The notes beneath the pieces were generated by a model that was given only the letters and a program-made list of their open reading frames with translations, was not told the origin of the DNA and searched no databases. 64,000 bases of DNA. It comes from Crenobacter caeni (lineage in GTDB: Bacteria > Pseudomonadota > Gammaproteobacteria > Burkholderiales > Chromobacteriaceae). The stretch spans positions 248,001 to 312,000 of the forward strand of contig NZ_JAAGAA010000001.1 in the NCBI RefSeq assembly GCF_010435965.1. Direction: 5' to 3'. Shown here piece by piece: positions 1 to 8,614 of the stretch (position 1 is its first letter; each line of letters begins with the position of its first letter). Position numbers and translations under genes: made by a program.

Positions 1-1857
1 ATCGTCACCGGCGGCGTCGGCCCGAACGAGGAAGGCCGCGTCGCGCCGGGCGCGTCCATCCTCAACGACGAGGCCGAGGTGGCGCACCACCGCATCGTCA
101 CCGACGCCGTGCACGAGGCCGGCGGCAAGATCGCGCTGCAGATCCTGCACACCGGCCGCTACTCGTTCCAGGAGAACCTGGTGTCGGCGTCGCCGATCTG
201 CGCGCCGATCAACTTCTACCGTCCGCGCGAGCTGAGCGGCGACGACATCCTGCGCACCATCGCCGACTTTGCCGAGTGCGCGCGCCTCGCGCGGCTGGCC
301 GGCTACGACGGCGTCGAGGTGATGGGGTCGGAAGGCTATTTGATCAACCAGTTCCTCGCGCGGCATACCAATAAGCGTAGCGACGAGTGGGGCGGCAGCT
401 TCGAGAACCGCAGCCGCTTCGCGGTGGAGACCGTGAAGGCGGTGCGCCGCGCGGTCGGCGACGACTTCATCATCATCTACCGCCTGTCGATGCTCGACCT
501 GGTGAACGACGGCAGCAGCTGGGACGAGGTCGAGCAACTGGCGCTCTCGATCGAGGCGGCCGGCGCGACCATCATCAACACCGGCATCGGCTGGCACGAG
601 GCGCGGGTGCCGACCATCGCGACCATGGTGCCGCGCGCCGGCTTCGCGTGGGTGACCCGCCGTCTGATGGGCAAGGTGAAGATCCCGCTGGTGACCACCA
701 ACCGCATCAACACGCCGGATGTCGCCGAGGCGGTGCTCGCCGACGGCTGCGCCGACATGGTGTCGATGGCGCGGCCTTTCCTGGCCGACCCCGAGTTCGT
801 CAACAAGGCTGCCGAGGGCCGCGCCGACGAGATCAACACCTGCATCGGCTGCAACCAGGCCTGCCTCGACCATATCTTCCAGGGCAAGCTGACCAGCTGC
901 CTGGTGAACCCGCGCGCCTGCCGCGAGACCGAGCTCAACTACCTGCCAACGCCATCTCCCAAGAAGCTGGCGGTGGTCGGTGCCGGCCCGGCCGGCCTCG
1001 CCTTTGCCACCGTCGCCGCCGGGCGCGGCCATGACGTGACGCTGTTCGACGCCGCCGGCGAGATCGGCGGCCAGTTCAACGTCGCCAAGAAGATTCCGGG
1101 CAAGGAAGAGTTCTACGAGACGCTGCGCTACTTCGCGCGCCAGATCGACAAGACCGGCGTGACGCTGAAGCTTGACCAGCGCGTCGACGCGGACGCGCTG
1201 GCGGGTTTTGACGAGGTGGTGCTCGCCACCGGCATCGCGCCGCGCCTGCCGGCGATCCCCGGCATCGAGCACCCGAAGGTGCTGTCCTACCTCGACGTGC
1301 TCAAATACGGCAAGCCGGTCGGCGCGCGCGTCGCGATCATCGGCGCCGGCGGCATCGGTTTTGACACCGCCGAGTTCCTGACCCAGCAGGGCGAGTCGAC
1401 TTCGCTGAATGTCGAAGCGTTCATGCAGGAGTGGGGCGTCGACATGAGCGGCCAGAGCGCAGGCGGCCTGGCCGAGGGTGGCCCGCAGCCGCACGCGAGC
1501 GGCCGCGAGGTGTGGCTGTTGCAGCGCAAGAACAGCAAGGTCGGCGAGGGCCTGGGCAAGACCACCGGCTGGATCCACCGCGAGAGCCTGAAGATGAAGC
1601 GGGTGAACATGGTGTCGGGCGTGCAGTACGAGCGCATCGACGACGCCGGCCTCACCGTCACCGTCAAGGGCGAGACGCAGACGCTGCCGGTCGACAACGT
1701 GATCATTTGCGCCGGCCAGGACCCGCTGCGCGAACTTCTGGCGCCCTTGACCGAGCGCGGCGTGAAGGTGCACCTGATCGGCGGCGCCGACGTGGCCGCC
1801 GAACTCGACGCCAAGCGCGCGATCGACCAGGGCAGCCGCCTCGCCGCGGCGATCTGA
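1..1857 (+). CDS. fadH: NADPH-dependent 2,4-dienoyl-CoA reductase, 5' end missing
   Basis: Auxiliary beta-oxidation enzyme that reduces 2,4-dienoyl-CoA from unsaturated fatty acids with NADPH, using FMN, a 4Fe-4S cluster and FAD. The frame is open from the first base, so about 50 N-terminal residues lie outside the window; 618 residues are visible against about 670 for E. coli FadH. Seen: an old-yellow-enzyme barrel (GGKIALQILHTGRYS, GYDGVEVMGSEGYLINQFL), the cluster cysteines in CIGCNQAC near visible residue 281 plus SCLVNPRAC, a first Rossmann motif GAGPAGLAFA near 329, and a second, GAGGIGFDTAEF, near 448. The collinear match to FadH is very strong. It stands alone in this window and is followed by a terminator-like hairpin at 1902-1924. 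Confidence 0.96.
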   Translation: MVTGGVGPNEEGRVAPGASILNDEAEVAHHRIVTDAVHEAGGKIALQILHTGRYSFQENLVSASPICAPINFYRPRELSGDDILRTIADFAECARLARLAGYDGVEVMGSEGYLINQFLARHTNKRSDEWGGSFENRSRFAVETVKAVRRAVGDDFIIIYRLSMLDLVNDGSSWDEVEQLALSIEAAGATIINTGIGWHEARVPTIATMVPRAGFAWVTRRLMGKVKIPLVTTNRINTPDVAEAVLADGCADMVSMARPFLADPEFVNKAAEGRADEINTCIGCNQACLDHIFQGKLTSCLVNPRACRETELNYLPTPSPKKLAVVGAGPAGLAFATVAAGRGHDVTLFDAAGEIGGQFNVAKKIPGKEEFYETLRYFARQIDKTGVTLKLDQRVDADALAGFDEVVLATGIAPRLPAIPGIEHPKVLSYLDVLKYGKPVGARVAIIGAGGIGFDTAEFLTQQGESTSLNVEAFMQEWGVDMSGQSAGGLAEGGPQPHASGREVWLLQRKNSKVGEGLGKTTGWIHRESLKMKRVNMVSGVQYERIDDAGLTVTVKGETQTLPVDNVIICAGQDPLRELLAPLTERGVKVHLIGGADVAAELDAKRAIDQGSRLAAAI

Positions 1858-1901
1858 GCCAAAACCAGTCGGCGGGCCTGCCCCGCCTGACAGGCAACAG
1901 C

Positions 1902-1924
1902 CCCTGCGTGCGGTGCACGCAGGG
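1902..1924 (+). terminator. Hairpin downstream of fadH, possible terminator
   Basis: A perfect 10-bp stem, CCCTGCGTGC with GCACGCAGGG, and a 3-nt loop lie 45 bases after the fadH stop. The tract that follows (cttgtcttt) is only moderately T-rich, so termination efficiency is uncertain. Confidence 0.5.
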
Positions 1925-2303
1925 CTTGTCTTTGGCTATGTCGTAATTAAAAGTTGGTGGTGCTGTTGCTGACATTGCTGGCTGTTTTTGCGCCAGTCTC
2001 CCTTCCGCGTAGGCTCGCGCCGGCAACAAAGGCGCTGGCGAGGTCTTAAGCTGGCCCTTGTTCGAGCGATTCGACGGTAGCGAATCGCGAGTTGGCCAGC
2101 GCCTCGGCAGCGTTTTTGTTGACGGGGAAGTCGCGAGCCTTCGGGGGCGTTTGGGATGCAAGGGGCTTGTCGCGACAAGCCCCTTGCCCGTTCGCCGCGC
2201 GGAAGCGGCACTCAAACACGTCCGCGCAGCGGACACAAAACCCGGGTTCAACCTACCAACTTACAATTGGGATATCGCCCTGTCTTTATCCGGCGGCCGC
2301 GGT
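1925..2303. other. Intergenic region with a perfect 30-bp palindrome and a possible ORF remnant
   Basis: No intact gene was recognised between fadH and the tlpA-like gene. The region holds a 30-bp perfect palindrome at 2158-2187 (left half GCAAGGGGCTTGTCG). On the minus strand, from about 2180 down to 1947, there is a frame with protein-like composition (for example NAAEALANSRFATVESLEQ) interrupted by one TAA at 2048-2046. It could be a decayed gene or chance coding potential in high-GC DNA; I cannot assign a family. Confidence 0.4.
2158..2187. repeat. Perfect 30-bp palindrome
   Basis: GCAAGGGGCTTGTCG is followed immediately by its exact reverse complement, with the centre between 2172 and 2173. 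In RNA this would be a near loopless hairpin; in DNA it could be a dyad binding site or a cruciform. There is no T-run on either side, so it does not look like an ordinary terminator. Confidence 0.85.
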
Positions 2304-2801
2304 TTAAAGCCTGGGTTCGACCGCGTCCCTGAGGTTCTGCTCGGAGAGCTTGCCGGTCAGCCGCGCGACCACGCGGCCTTCGCGGTCGAGCACCACGGTG
2401 AACGGCAGGCCGCCTGCCTGGTTGCCCAGGGAGCGCATCAGCGCGAGGGTGTCGGCGTTGCCGACCAGGATCGGGTAGCGCACGCCAAGCGAACGCGCCA
2501 TCGCCGCCGCGCTTCTGGCGTCTTCCAGCGCGATGCCGACCACTTCGCCGCCTTTTGCCTGCCAGCGATTGCGCAGCCGCTCGAGCAGCGGCATTTCCTC
2601 GCGGCACGGCGCGCACCAGCTCGCCCAGAAGTTCACCACCACCACGCGGCCGCGGTAGTCGGCGAGCGTCTGCGTCTTCCCTGCGAGGGTGGCGAACGGC
2701 GTGGCGGTCAGCGCCGACGCCTGCGCTGCGGGGGCGGCGACCGCCAGCAGTGAAGACAGCAGGATTGCCAGTGGCAACAATCGTTTCGTTTTTCCAACCA
2801 T
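2304..2801 (-). CDS. TlpA-like periplasmic thiol:disulfide oxidoreductase
   Basis: A 165-residue protein with an N-terminal hydrophobic signal or anchor (about residues 7-28, ending near AAPAAQA) and a thioredoxin-like domain. The active site is WASWCAPC with cysteines at about 63 and 66, preceded by the VVVNFWA strand typical of the TlpA/ResA/DsbE group. It probably keeps exported thiols or apocytochrome cysteines reduced in the periplasm. The ATG at 2801 was chosen because it directly precedes the signal peptide and has AGGACA upstream; a longer frame exists but adds a non-signal-like leader. No cytochrome maturation genes are adjacent, so the substrate is unknown. A second TlpA-like gene lies at 16354. 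Confidence 0.88.
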   Translation of the reverse strand: MVGKTKRLLPLAILLSSLLAVAAPAAQASALTATPFATLAGKTQTLADYRGRVVVVNFWASWCAPCREEMPLLERLRNRWQAKGGEVVGIALEDARSAAAMARSLGVRYPILVGNADTLALMRSLGNQAGGLPFTVVLDREGRVVARLTGKLSEQNLRDAVEPRL

Positions 2802-2903
2802 GGTGACTATCTTGTCCTGTACGGGGGTGTCGGCGCGTCGGCCCGTCTGGCCGGCCAAACCTGTCGTGTTAGAATCACCGATTGATTTTGCTGCGGAGTG
2901 AGC

Positions 2904-3869
2904 ATGGCCATCCTAGTCTGCGGGGCGATCGCCTACGATACCCTGTTTTCGTTCGAAGACCGCTTCGACAGCCAGATCCTGCCCGACCAGCTGCACAAGA
3001 TCTCGACCACCTTCCTCGCGCCGACCATGCGCCGCGAGTTTGGCGGGCCGGCCGGCAATATCGCTTACAGCCTCGCCATGCTCGGCGAGAAGCCCATCCT
3101 GATGGGCGCGGTCGGCGAGGACTTCGCGCCCTACCGCCAGCACCTGAAGCACTTCGGCGTCGACGACCGTTTCGTGAAGGTGATCCCCGGCCAGTATACC
3201 CCGCAATGTTTCGGCATCGCCGACTGCGACGGCAACCAGCTGATGGCGTTCCACCCCGGCGCGATGAACTACGGCGACAGCAACCATATCGCCGACGTGC
3301 CCGACGCGGTCGACGTCGCCATCCTGTCGCCGGGCGGCCGTGCGGCCTTCCTGCAGCACTCGCGCGAACTCTACGCCGCGGGCATCCCCTTCGTGTTCGA
3401 CCCGGGCCAGGAGCTGCCGCTGCTGTCGGCCGACGAGATCCGCGAGATCGTCGAGATGGCGAGCTACCTCGCGATCAACGACTACGAGAGCGAGCTGATC
3501 CGCGAGCGCGCCGGGCTGACCCTCGACATGCTGCGCGCCAAGGTGAAGGCGCTGATCGTCACCCGCGGCTCCAAGGGCGCCGAGATCTACGCCGACGACA
3601 GCGTGCACCTGATCCCGCGCGTGCAGATGGACGCGCCGCCGATCGACCCGATGGGCTGCGGCGACGCCTTCCGCGCCGGCCTTCTGTACGGCATCCGCCA
3701 CGGCCTGGACTGGCGGGTGACCGGGCGTCTGGCCAACGTGATCGGCGCGATCAAGGTCACCAGCAACGGCCCGCAGAACCATTTCTTCGACTGGGAGAAA
3801 CTCGCCGGGCTGTACCTGGCGAGTTACGGCGAGGAATTGCCGCTGCCGCGGGGACGTGCCGGCGCTTGA
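2904..3869 (+). CDS. PfkB-family carbohydrate/adenosine kinase
   Basis: A 321-residue ribokinase-fold kinase. The N-terminal part carries the PfkB substrate signature (FGGPAGNIAYSLAMLG, about residues 46-61) and the C-terminal part has the ATP/anion-hole signature DPMGCGDAFRAG near residue 249, with the catalytic aspartate in GCGD. The opening MAILVCGAIAYDTL is typical of betaproteobacterial adenosine-kinase-like PfkB proteins, but the exact sugar or nucleoside cannot be read from sequence. ATG 2904 has GGAG nine bases upstream; a GTG two codons earlier is possible. It precedes gshA by 60 bases and may be cotranscribed. Confidence 0.88.
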   Translation: MAILVCGAIAYDTLFSFEDRFDSQILPDQLHKISTTFLAPTMRREFGGPAGNIAYSLAMLGEKPILMGAVGEDFAPYRQHLKHFGVDDRFVKVIPGQYTPQCFGIADCDGNQLMAFHPGAMNYGDSNHIADVPDAVDVAILSPGGRAAFLQHSRELYAAGIPFVFDPGQELPLLSADEIREIVEMASYLAINDYESELIRERAGLTLDMLRAKVKALIVTRGSKGAEIYADDSVHLIPRVQMDAPPIDPMGCGDAFRAGLLYGIRHGLDWRVTGRLANVIGAIKVTSNGPQNHFFDWEKLAGLYLASYGEELPLPRGRAGA

Positions 3870-3929
3870 AGTGCGCGGCCGGCGTCCCCATCATCACAAG
3901 ATTACAAATGACTGATCGATGGGAAAGCC

Positions 3930-5210
3930 ATGCCCGTACCGCATCTGACCACCGCCTTGCAGGGGCCCCTGCTCGAACTTGAGCGCCGCATCCTCGCCGC
4001 GCAGCCGCAGATCGAGCACTGGTTCAGGACCCGCTGGAACCAGCATGCGACCCCGTTCTACGGCTCGGTGGACCTGAGGAACAGCGGCTTCAAGCTCGCG
4101 CCGGTCGACATGAACCTGTTTCCCGGCGGCTTCAACAACCTGAACCCGGAGTTCCTGCCGCTGGCGGTGCAGGCCGCGCAAAGCGCGGTCGACAAGGTGT
4201 GCCCGGAAGCGCGTAGCCTGCTGCTGATCCCCGAGAACCACACCCGCAACACCTACTACCTGCAGAACGTCGCGACGCTGGTGCACATCTTCGAGCAGGC
4301 CGGGCTCAAGGTGCGCGTCGGCACACTGAACCCCGAAGTGACCGAGCCGACCAAGCTTTCCACCGCCAGCGGCGGCACGCTGACCGTCGAGCCCATCGTG
4401 CGCGCGGGCAACCGCCTGAAGCTCGCCGACGGCTTCGACCCCTGCGTCGTGCTGCTCAACAACGACTTGTCCGCCGGCATCCCGCCGCTGCTACAGAACC
4501 TCGAGCAGTCGCTGTTGCCGCCCCTGCACGCGGGCTGGGCGGTGCGCCGCAAGTCCAACCACTTCGCCGCGTACGACGAGGTCGCGCGCGAGTTCGCCGA
4601 GCTGATCTCGATCGACCAGTGGACGATCAACCCCTACTTCGAACAGTGCTCCGGCCTCGACTTCCACTCGCGCCAGGGCGAGGAGGCGCTGGCGGCGACC
4701 GTCGACGGGATGCTGGCGAAGATCCGTGCCAAGTACGCCGAGCACGGCATCGAGCAGGAGCCCTTCGTGATCGTCAAGGCCGACGCCGGCACCTACGGCA
4801 TGGGCGTGATGAGCGTGAAGAAGGGCGAGGAGGTGATCGGCCTCAACCGCAAGGCGCGCAACAAGATGTCGGTGGTGAAGGAGGGGCTGGAGGTCTCCGA
4901 GGTCATCGTGCAGGAAGGCGTGTACACCTTCGAGACGGTCAACGAGGCGGTCGCCGAGCCGGTGGTCTACATGATGGACCGCTACGTGATCGGCGGCTTC
5001 TACCGCGTGCACACCGGCCGCGGCATCGACGAGAACCTCAACGCGCCGGGCATGCACTTCGTACCGCTGACCTTCGAGTGCGCGTGCCTGCCGGACAAGC
5101 AGGGCGCGCCCGACTGCCCGCCCAACCGCTTCTACGCCTATGGCGTGATCGCCCGCCTCGCGCTGTTGGCCGCGGCGCTCGAACTCGAAGCGACCGACCC
5201 GGACGCCTGA
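3930..5210 (+). CDS. gshA: Glutamate--cysteine ligase (proteobacterial GshA type)
   Basis: First step of glutathione synthesis: ATP-dependent joining of glutamate and cysteine in the cytoplasm. The 426-residue protein belongs to the compact family first described from Acidithiobacillus and common in betaproteobacteria, distinct from the E. coli GshA family. Recognisable blocks are FYGSVDLRNSGFKLAPVDMN, FPGGFNNLN, IPENHTRNTYYL, VIVKADAGTYGMGVMSV and MMDRYVIGGFYRVHTGRG. ATG 3930 follows GGGAAAG. The next gene is gshB, 60 bases downstream, so both glutathione steps are probably one transcription unit. Confidence 0.95.
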   Translation: MPVPHLTTALQGPLLELERRILAAQPQIEHWFRTRWNQHATPFYGSVDLRNSGFKLAPVDMNLFPGGFNNLNPEFLPLAVQAAQSAVDKVCPEARSLLLIPENHTRNTYYLQNVATLVHIFEQAGLKVRVGTLNPEVTEPTKLSTASGGTLTVEPIVRAGNRLKLADGFDPCVVLLNNDLSAGIPPLLQNLEQSLLPPLHAGWAVRRKSNHFAAYDEVAREFAELISIDQWTINPYFEQCSGLDFHSRQGEEALAATVDGMLAKIRAKYAEHGIEQEPFVIVKADAGTYGMGVMSVKKGEEVIGLNRKARNKMSVVKEGLEVSEVIVQEGVYTFETVNEAVAEPVVYMMDRYVIGGFYRVHTGRGIDENLNAPGMHFVPLTFECACLPDKQGAPDCPPNRFYAYGVIARLALLAAALELEATDPDA

Positions 5211-5270
5211 GGCGCCCCAACCCTGCGGCCGGCATGACGCCGGCCCGTGCCCCCTATTGCGAGACCTGAC

Positions 5271-6218
5271 ATGCGCATCCTGTTCATCGCCGACCCGCTC
5301 GAGACCTTCAAAACTTACAAGGACACCACCTTTGCGATGATGGAGGCCGCGCACGCACGCGGGCATGCCTTCTCGTTCGCCGAGGCGGGGGACCTGTCCG
5401 TCGAGGGCGGCCGCGTGCTGGTTGACGCCAGCAGCGTCACCCTGACCGGCGACGACAAGGTCTGGTTCCGCAAGGAGCCGGCGCAGCGGCTGCCGCTGTC
5501 CGCGTTCAACTGCGTGGTGATGCGCAAGGACCCGCCGTTCGACCTCGAGTACCTGTACGCGACCCAGCTCTTCACGCTGGCCGAGCAGCAGGGCGTGAAG
5601 GTGTTCACCAGCGGGCAGGCGCTGCGCGACTTCAACGAGAAGCTCGCCATCCTCAAGTTCGCCGAGTGGACCGCGCCGACACTGGTCACCAGCAACAGCG
5701 CCCGCATCAAGGCCTTCGTACGCCAGCACCTGGACGTGATTGTCAAGCCGCTGGACGGCATGGGCGGCGCCGGCATCTTCCGGCTGCGCCCGGACGACGC
5801 CAACCTCAACGTGATCCTGGAGACCATCACCGGCCACGATACGCGCACGGTGATGGCGCAGCGCTATATCCCCGAGATCCGCGACGGCGACAAGCGCGTG
5901 CTGGTGATCGACGGCGTGCCGGTCGACTACGGCCTCGCGCGCATCCCGGCGGTCGGCGAGACGCGCGGCAACCTCGCCGCCGGCGGCCGTGGTGAGGCGC
6001 GCCCGCTGTCGGCGCGCGACCGCGCGATCGCCGAGGCGGTCGGCCCCGAACTCAAGCGCCGCGGCATCCTGCTCGCTGGGCTCGACGTGATCGGCGACTA
6101 CCTGACCGAAGTCAACGTGACGAGCCCGACCTGTTTCCGCGAGATCATGGACCAGACCGGCCTCGACGTGGCCGGCCTCTATATCGACGCGCTGGAGCGC
6201 GCCTGCGCCGGCGCATGA
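5271..6218 (+). CDS. gshB: Glutathione synthase
   Basis: Second step of glutathione synthesis: ligation of gamma-glutamylcysteine with glycine using ATP. It has 315 residues, the usual GshB size. The N-terminal substrate domain begins [20 protein letters not shown]; the ATP-grasp part includes [44 protein letters not shown] and a C-terminal [14 protein letters not shown] with metal-binding acidic and Asn residues. ATG 5271 was chosen over an in-frame upstream start at 5247 because it coincides with the family N-terminus. It overlaps apbE by 4 bases, indicating translational coupling. Confidence 0.97.
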   Translation: MRILFIADPLETFKTYKDTTFAMMEAAHARGHAFSFAEAGDLSVEGGRVLVDASSVTLTGDDKVWFRKEPAQRLPLSAFNCVVMRKDPPFDLEYLYATQLFTLAEQQGVKVFTSGQALRDFNEKLAILKFAEWTAPTLVTSNSARIKAFVRQHLDVIVKPLDGMGGAGIFRLRPDDANLNVILETITGHDTRTVMAQRYIPEIRDGDKRVLVIDGVPVDYGLARIPAVGETRGNLAAGGRGEARPLSARDRAIAEAVGPELKRRGILLAGLDVIGDYLTEVNVTSPTCFREIMDQTGLDVAGLYIDALERACAGA

Positions 6219-7249
6219 GGGCGCTGGCGCTCGCCGCGCTCTTGTTGCTGTCGGCGTGCGGCGCGCGCGAACCCTACCGGCAGGAGGCGTACGCCTTCGG
6301 CACCCGCATCGAGGTGACGGTCGACGGCGCGGCCGAGGCTGACGCGCGCCGTGCGGTCGGCGCCGTGCTCGCCGACCTCGACGCGCTGCACAAGCGGCTG
6401 CACGCGTGGCAGCCGGGCTCCGAAATCGTCGCGATCAACGACGCGTTTGCGCGCGGCGAGCCGGCGCCGGTGAGCGCTGATCTTGCAGATTTGATCGCGC
6501 GCTCGCGCGCGATCGAGGCGGCGTCGGACGGGCTCTTCTCGCCGGCGATCGGCCGCCTGGTCAGGCTGTGGGGCTTTCACGCCGACAACTACGCGCCGGT
6601 CACGCCAGGCGCCGCCGAGCTTGCCGCGCTGGTCGGCGCCAAACCGCGCCTCTCCGACGTCAGCGTGCAGGGCGGGCGCATCGCCAGCAGCAAGCCCGAA
6701 GTCGCGCTCGACCTGGGCGGCGTCGCCAAGGGCTGGGCGCTCGAGCGCGCGTACGCGCGCCTCAAGGCGGCTGGCGTGCGCTCGGCGCTGGTCAATATCG
6801 GCGGCAACGTGATCGCGCTGGGGCAGAAGGCCGACGGCTCGCCGTGGACGGTCGGCATCCGCCACCCGCGCCGCAACGAGGCGATGGCGAGCGTCGAGCT
6901 GGCCGACGGCGAGGCGATCGGCACCTCGGGCGACTACCAGCGCTACTTCGAGGCGGGCGGCACGCGCCACTGCCACCTGGTCGACCCGCGCGACGGCAAC
7001 ACCGGCTGCGCGCTGCAGGCGGCGACCGTGCTCGCGTCGGGCGCGGGCGCCGGGCTCAAGTCGGACGCGGTGAGCAAGCCGCTCTATTTTGCCGGCCCCA
7101 AGCAGGCGGCCGCCTATGCCCGCAGGATGGGCGTGCGTGATATCCTGCTGGTCGACGGCGCCGGCGAAGCTTGGCTATCGCCTTCCTTCGCGCGCCGCAT
7201 CCACTGGCTGGTCAAACCCGCCGTCGTCCATACGCTGGAACAACCATGA
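6215..7249 (+). CDS. apbE: FAD:protein FMN transferase (ApbE lipoprotein)
   Basis: Covalently attaches FMN from FAD to threonines of exported flavoproteins such as Na+-NQR or Rnf subunits. It has 344 residues, with a lipoprotein signal [15 protein letters not shown] in which Cys15 is the predicted lipidation site, so it is anchored on the periplasmic side. ApbE features are [11 protein letters not shown], the [13 protein letters not shown] block, [10 protein letters not shown], and [10 protein letters not shown] near the C-terminus. It overlaps gshB by ATGA and overlaps dgkA by 4 bases at its own end. No target flavoprotein gene is in the window. Confidence 0.94.
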   Translation: MRALALAALLLLSACGAREPYRQEAYAFGTRIEVTVDGAAEADARRAVGAVLADLDALHKRLHAWQPGSEIVAINDAFARGEPAPVSADLADLIARSRAIEAASDGLFSPAIGRLVRLWGFHADNYAPVTPGAAELAALVGAKPRLSDVSVQGGRIASSKPEVALDLGGVAKGWALERAYARLKAAGVRSALVNIGGNVIALGQKADGSPWTVGIRHPRRNEAMASVELADGEAIGTSGDYQRYFEAGGTRHCHLVDPRDGNTGCALQAATVLASGAGAGLKSDAVSKPLYFAGPKQAAAYARRMGVRDILLVDGAGEAWLSPSFARRIHWLVKPAVVHTLEQP

Positions 7250-7626
7250 AGTCCGACTCCATCAGCCCGTTCAAGGGCAAAAGCGGCGTGCGCCGCCTGA
7301 TCAACGCCTTCGGCTACTCGCTCGCGGGCTACGCGGCCGCCTTCCGCCACGAGGCCGCGTTCCGCCAGCTCTTCCTGCTCGCGCTGGTGCTGGTGCCGGC
7401 AGCCTTCGTGTTCGACGTCAGCCGCGCCGAGCGCGCGCTGATGGTCGCCAGCGTGCTGCTGACGCTGGTGATCGAGCTGTTCAACTCGGCGATCGAGGCG
7501 GCGGTCGACCACACCTCGCTCGAGCGCCACCCGCTGGCCGGCCGCGCCAAGGACATGGGCAGCGCCGCCCAGCTGACCGGGCTTGTCATCGTCGCTGCGG
7601 TGTGGGGGCTGATCCTGCTGGGTTGA
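7246..7626 (+). CDS. dgkA: Diacylglycerol kinase
   Basis: Small integral-membrane kinase that phosphorylates diacylglycerol to phosphatidic acid, recycling lipid released during envelope biogenesis. It has 126 residues with three membrane segments (about 42-57, 64-82 and 110-125). The DAGK signature is seen as ELFNSAIEAAVD (about 77-88), followed by GRAKDMGSAAQ. The start at 7246 gives the normal length and a 4-base overlap with apbE; a longer in-frame start at 7171 would lie inside apbE and is rejected. Confidence 0.95.
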   Translation: MKSDSISPFKGKSGVRRLINAFGYSLAGYAAAFRHEAAFRQLFLLALVLVPAAFVFDVSRAERALMVASVLLTLVIELFNSAIEAAVDHTSLERHPLAGRAKDMGSAAQLTGLVIVAAVWGLILLG

Positions 7627-7695
7627 GCGCACCTCTTGCCATCGGCATGGCGGGCGGCTTAGGCTGGCCGTGACCGATCCACGAGGAGTTTGCCC

Positions 7696-8541
7696 ATGTT
7701 CCAGACCCTGATCAGCGGTGGGGCGCTGCACGCACTGCAGGCCGGCACCGCCCCGGCCGTGCTGCTCGACTGCCGTTTCCAGCTTGCCGACCCCGATTAC
7801 GGCACGCGCGCCTACGCCGCAGGCCACCTGCCCGGCGCGCACTACCTGCACCTCGACCACGACCTCTCCGGCGCCAAGACCGGCTGCAACGGCCGCCACC
7901 CGCTGCCAGAGCTTGCCACGCTCGCCGCGCGCCTCGCCGCGCTCGGCGTCGGCGACGGGCGGCAGGTGGTCGCCTACGACGACGCAGGCGGCATGTTCGC
8001 CGCGCGCGCGTGGTGGCTGCTGCGCCTCATGGGGCACGCCGAGGTCGCGGTGCTCGACGGCGGTGTCTCCACCTGGCTGGCAGCCGGCGGCGAGCTCGAC
8101 ACCGCCGTGCCGGCGGCGCAAGGCGCCGTATTCAGCCGGCGAGCGCCGCTGGAGGGCACGGTATCGTGTGCCGAAGTGCTGGCCAATCTCGCCGCGCCTG
8201 CCTTCATGGTGGTCGACGCGCGCGGTGCCGACCGTTTCGCCGGGCAGAACGAGACCATCGACCCGGTCGCCGGCCATATCCCCGGCGCGCGCAACCACCC
8301 GTTCATGCAGAACCTCGCAGCCGACGGCCGCTTCAAGGCGACGGAAACGCTCGCTGCCGAGTGGCGCCAGCTGTTCGCCGGCGTGCCGGCCGAGGCGGCC
8401 GTCCACCAGTGCGGCAGCGGGGTGACCGCCTGCCACAACCTGCTCGCGCTCGCGCATGCGGGCTTGCCCGGCGGCCGCCTGTACCCGGGCTCGTGGAGCG
8501 AATGGTGTAGCGACCCGGCGCGTCCGGTCGAGGCCGGCTGA
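7696..8541 (+). CDS. sseA: 3-mercaptopyruvate/thiosulfate sulfurtransferase, two rhodanese domains
   Basis: Transfers sulfur from mercaptopyruvate or thiosulfate to a thiol or cyanide acceptor. It has 281 residues with two rhodanese repeats: an inactive N-terminal domain (LLDCRFQLADPDYGTRAYAAGHLPGA) and a catalytic C-terminal domain with the six-residue loop CGSGVT, Cys about 239. That loop is more typical of mercaptopyruvate sulfurtransferases than of CRKGVT thiosulfate enzymes. ATG 7696 follows ACGAGGAG. It stands between dgkA and a cfa-like gene on the same strand. Confidence 0.93.
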   Translation: MFQTLISGGALHALQAGTAPAVLLDCRFQLADPDYGTRAYAAGHLPGAHYLHLDHDLSGAKTGCNGRHPLPELATLAARLAALGVGDGRQVVAYDDAGGMFAARAWWLLRLMGHAEVAVLDGGVSTWLAAGGELDTAVPAAQGAVFSRRAPLEGTVSCAEVLANLAAPAFMVVDARGADRFAGQNETIDPVAGHIPGARNHPFMQNLAADGRFKATETLAAEWRQLFAGVPAEAAVHQCGSGVTACHNLLALAHAGLPGGRLYPGSWSEWCSDPARPVEAG

Positions 8542-8614
8542 CGCGGGCGCTCTTTGCTTTCGTCGTGGTTTCGCCTATCCCGTATGGATGCAGGTACAGA
8601 CCACGGAGGCAGGC

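Noticed and set aside
387-1034. Long plus-strand frame inside fadH in another register
   Set aside because: Arg/Gly-rich shadow with no domain similarity, fully inside the well-supported fadH frame.
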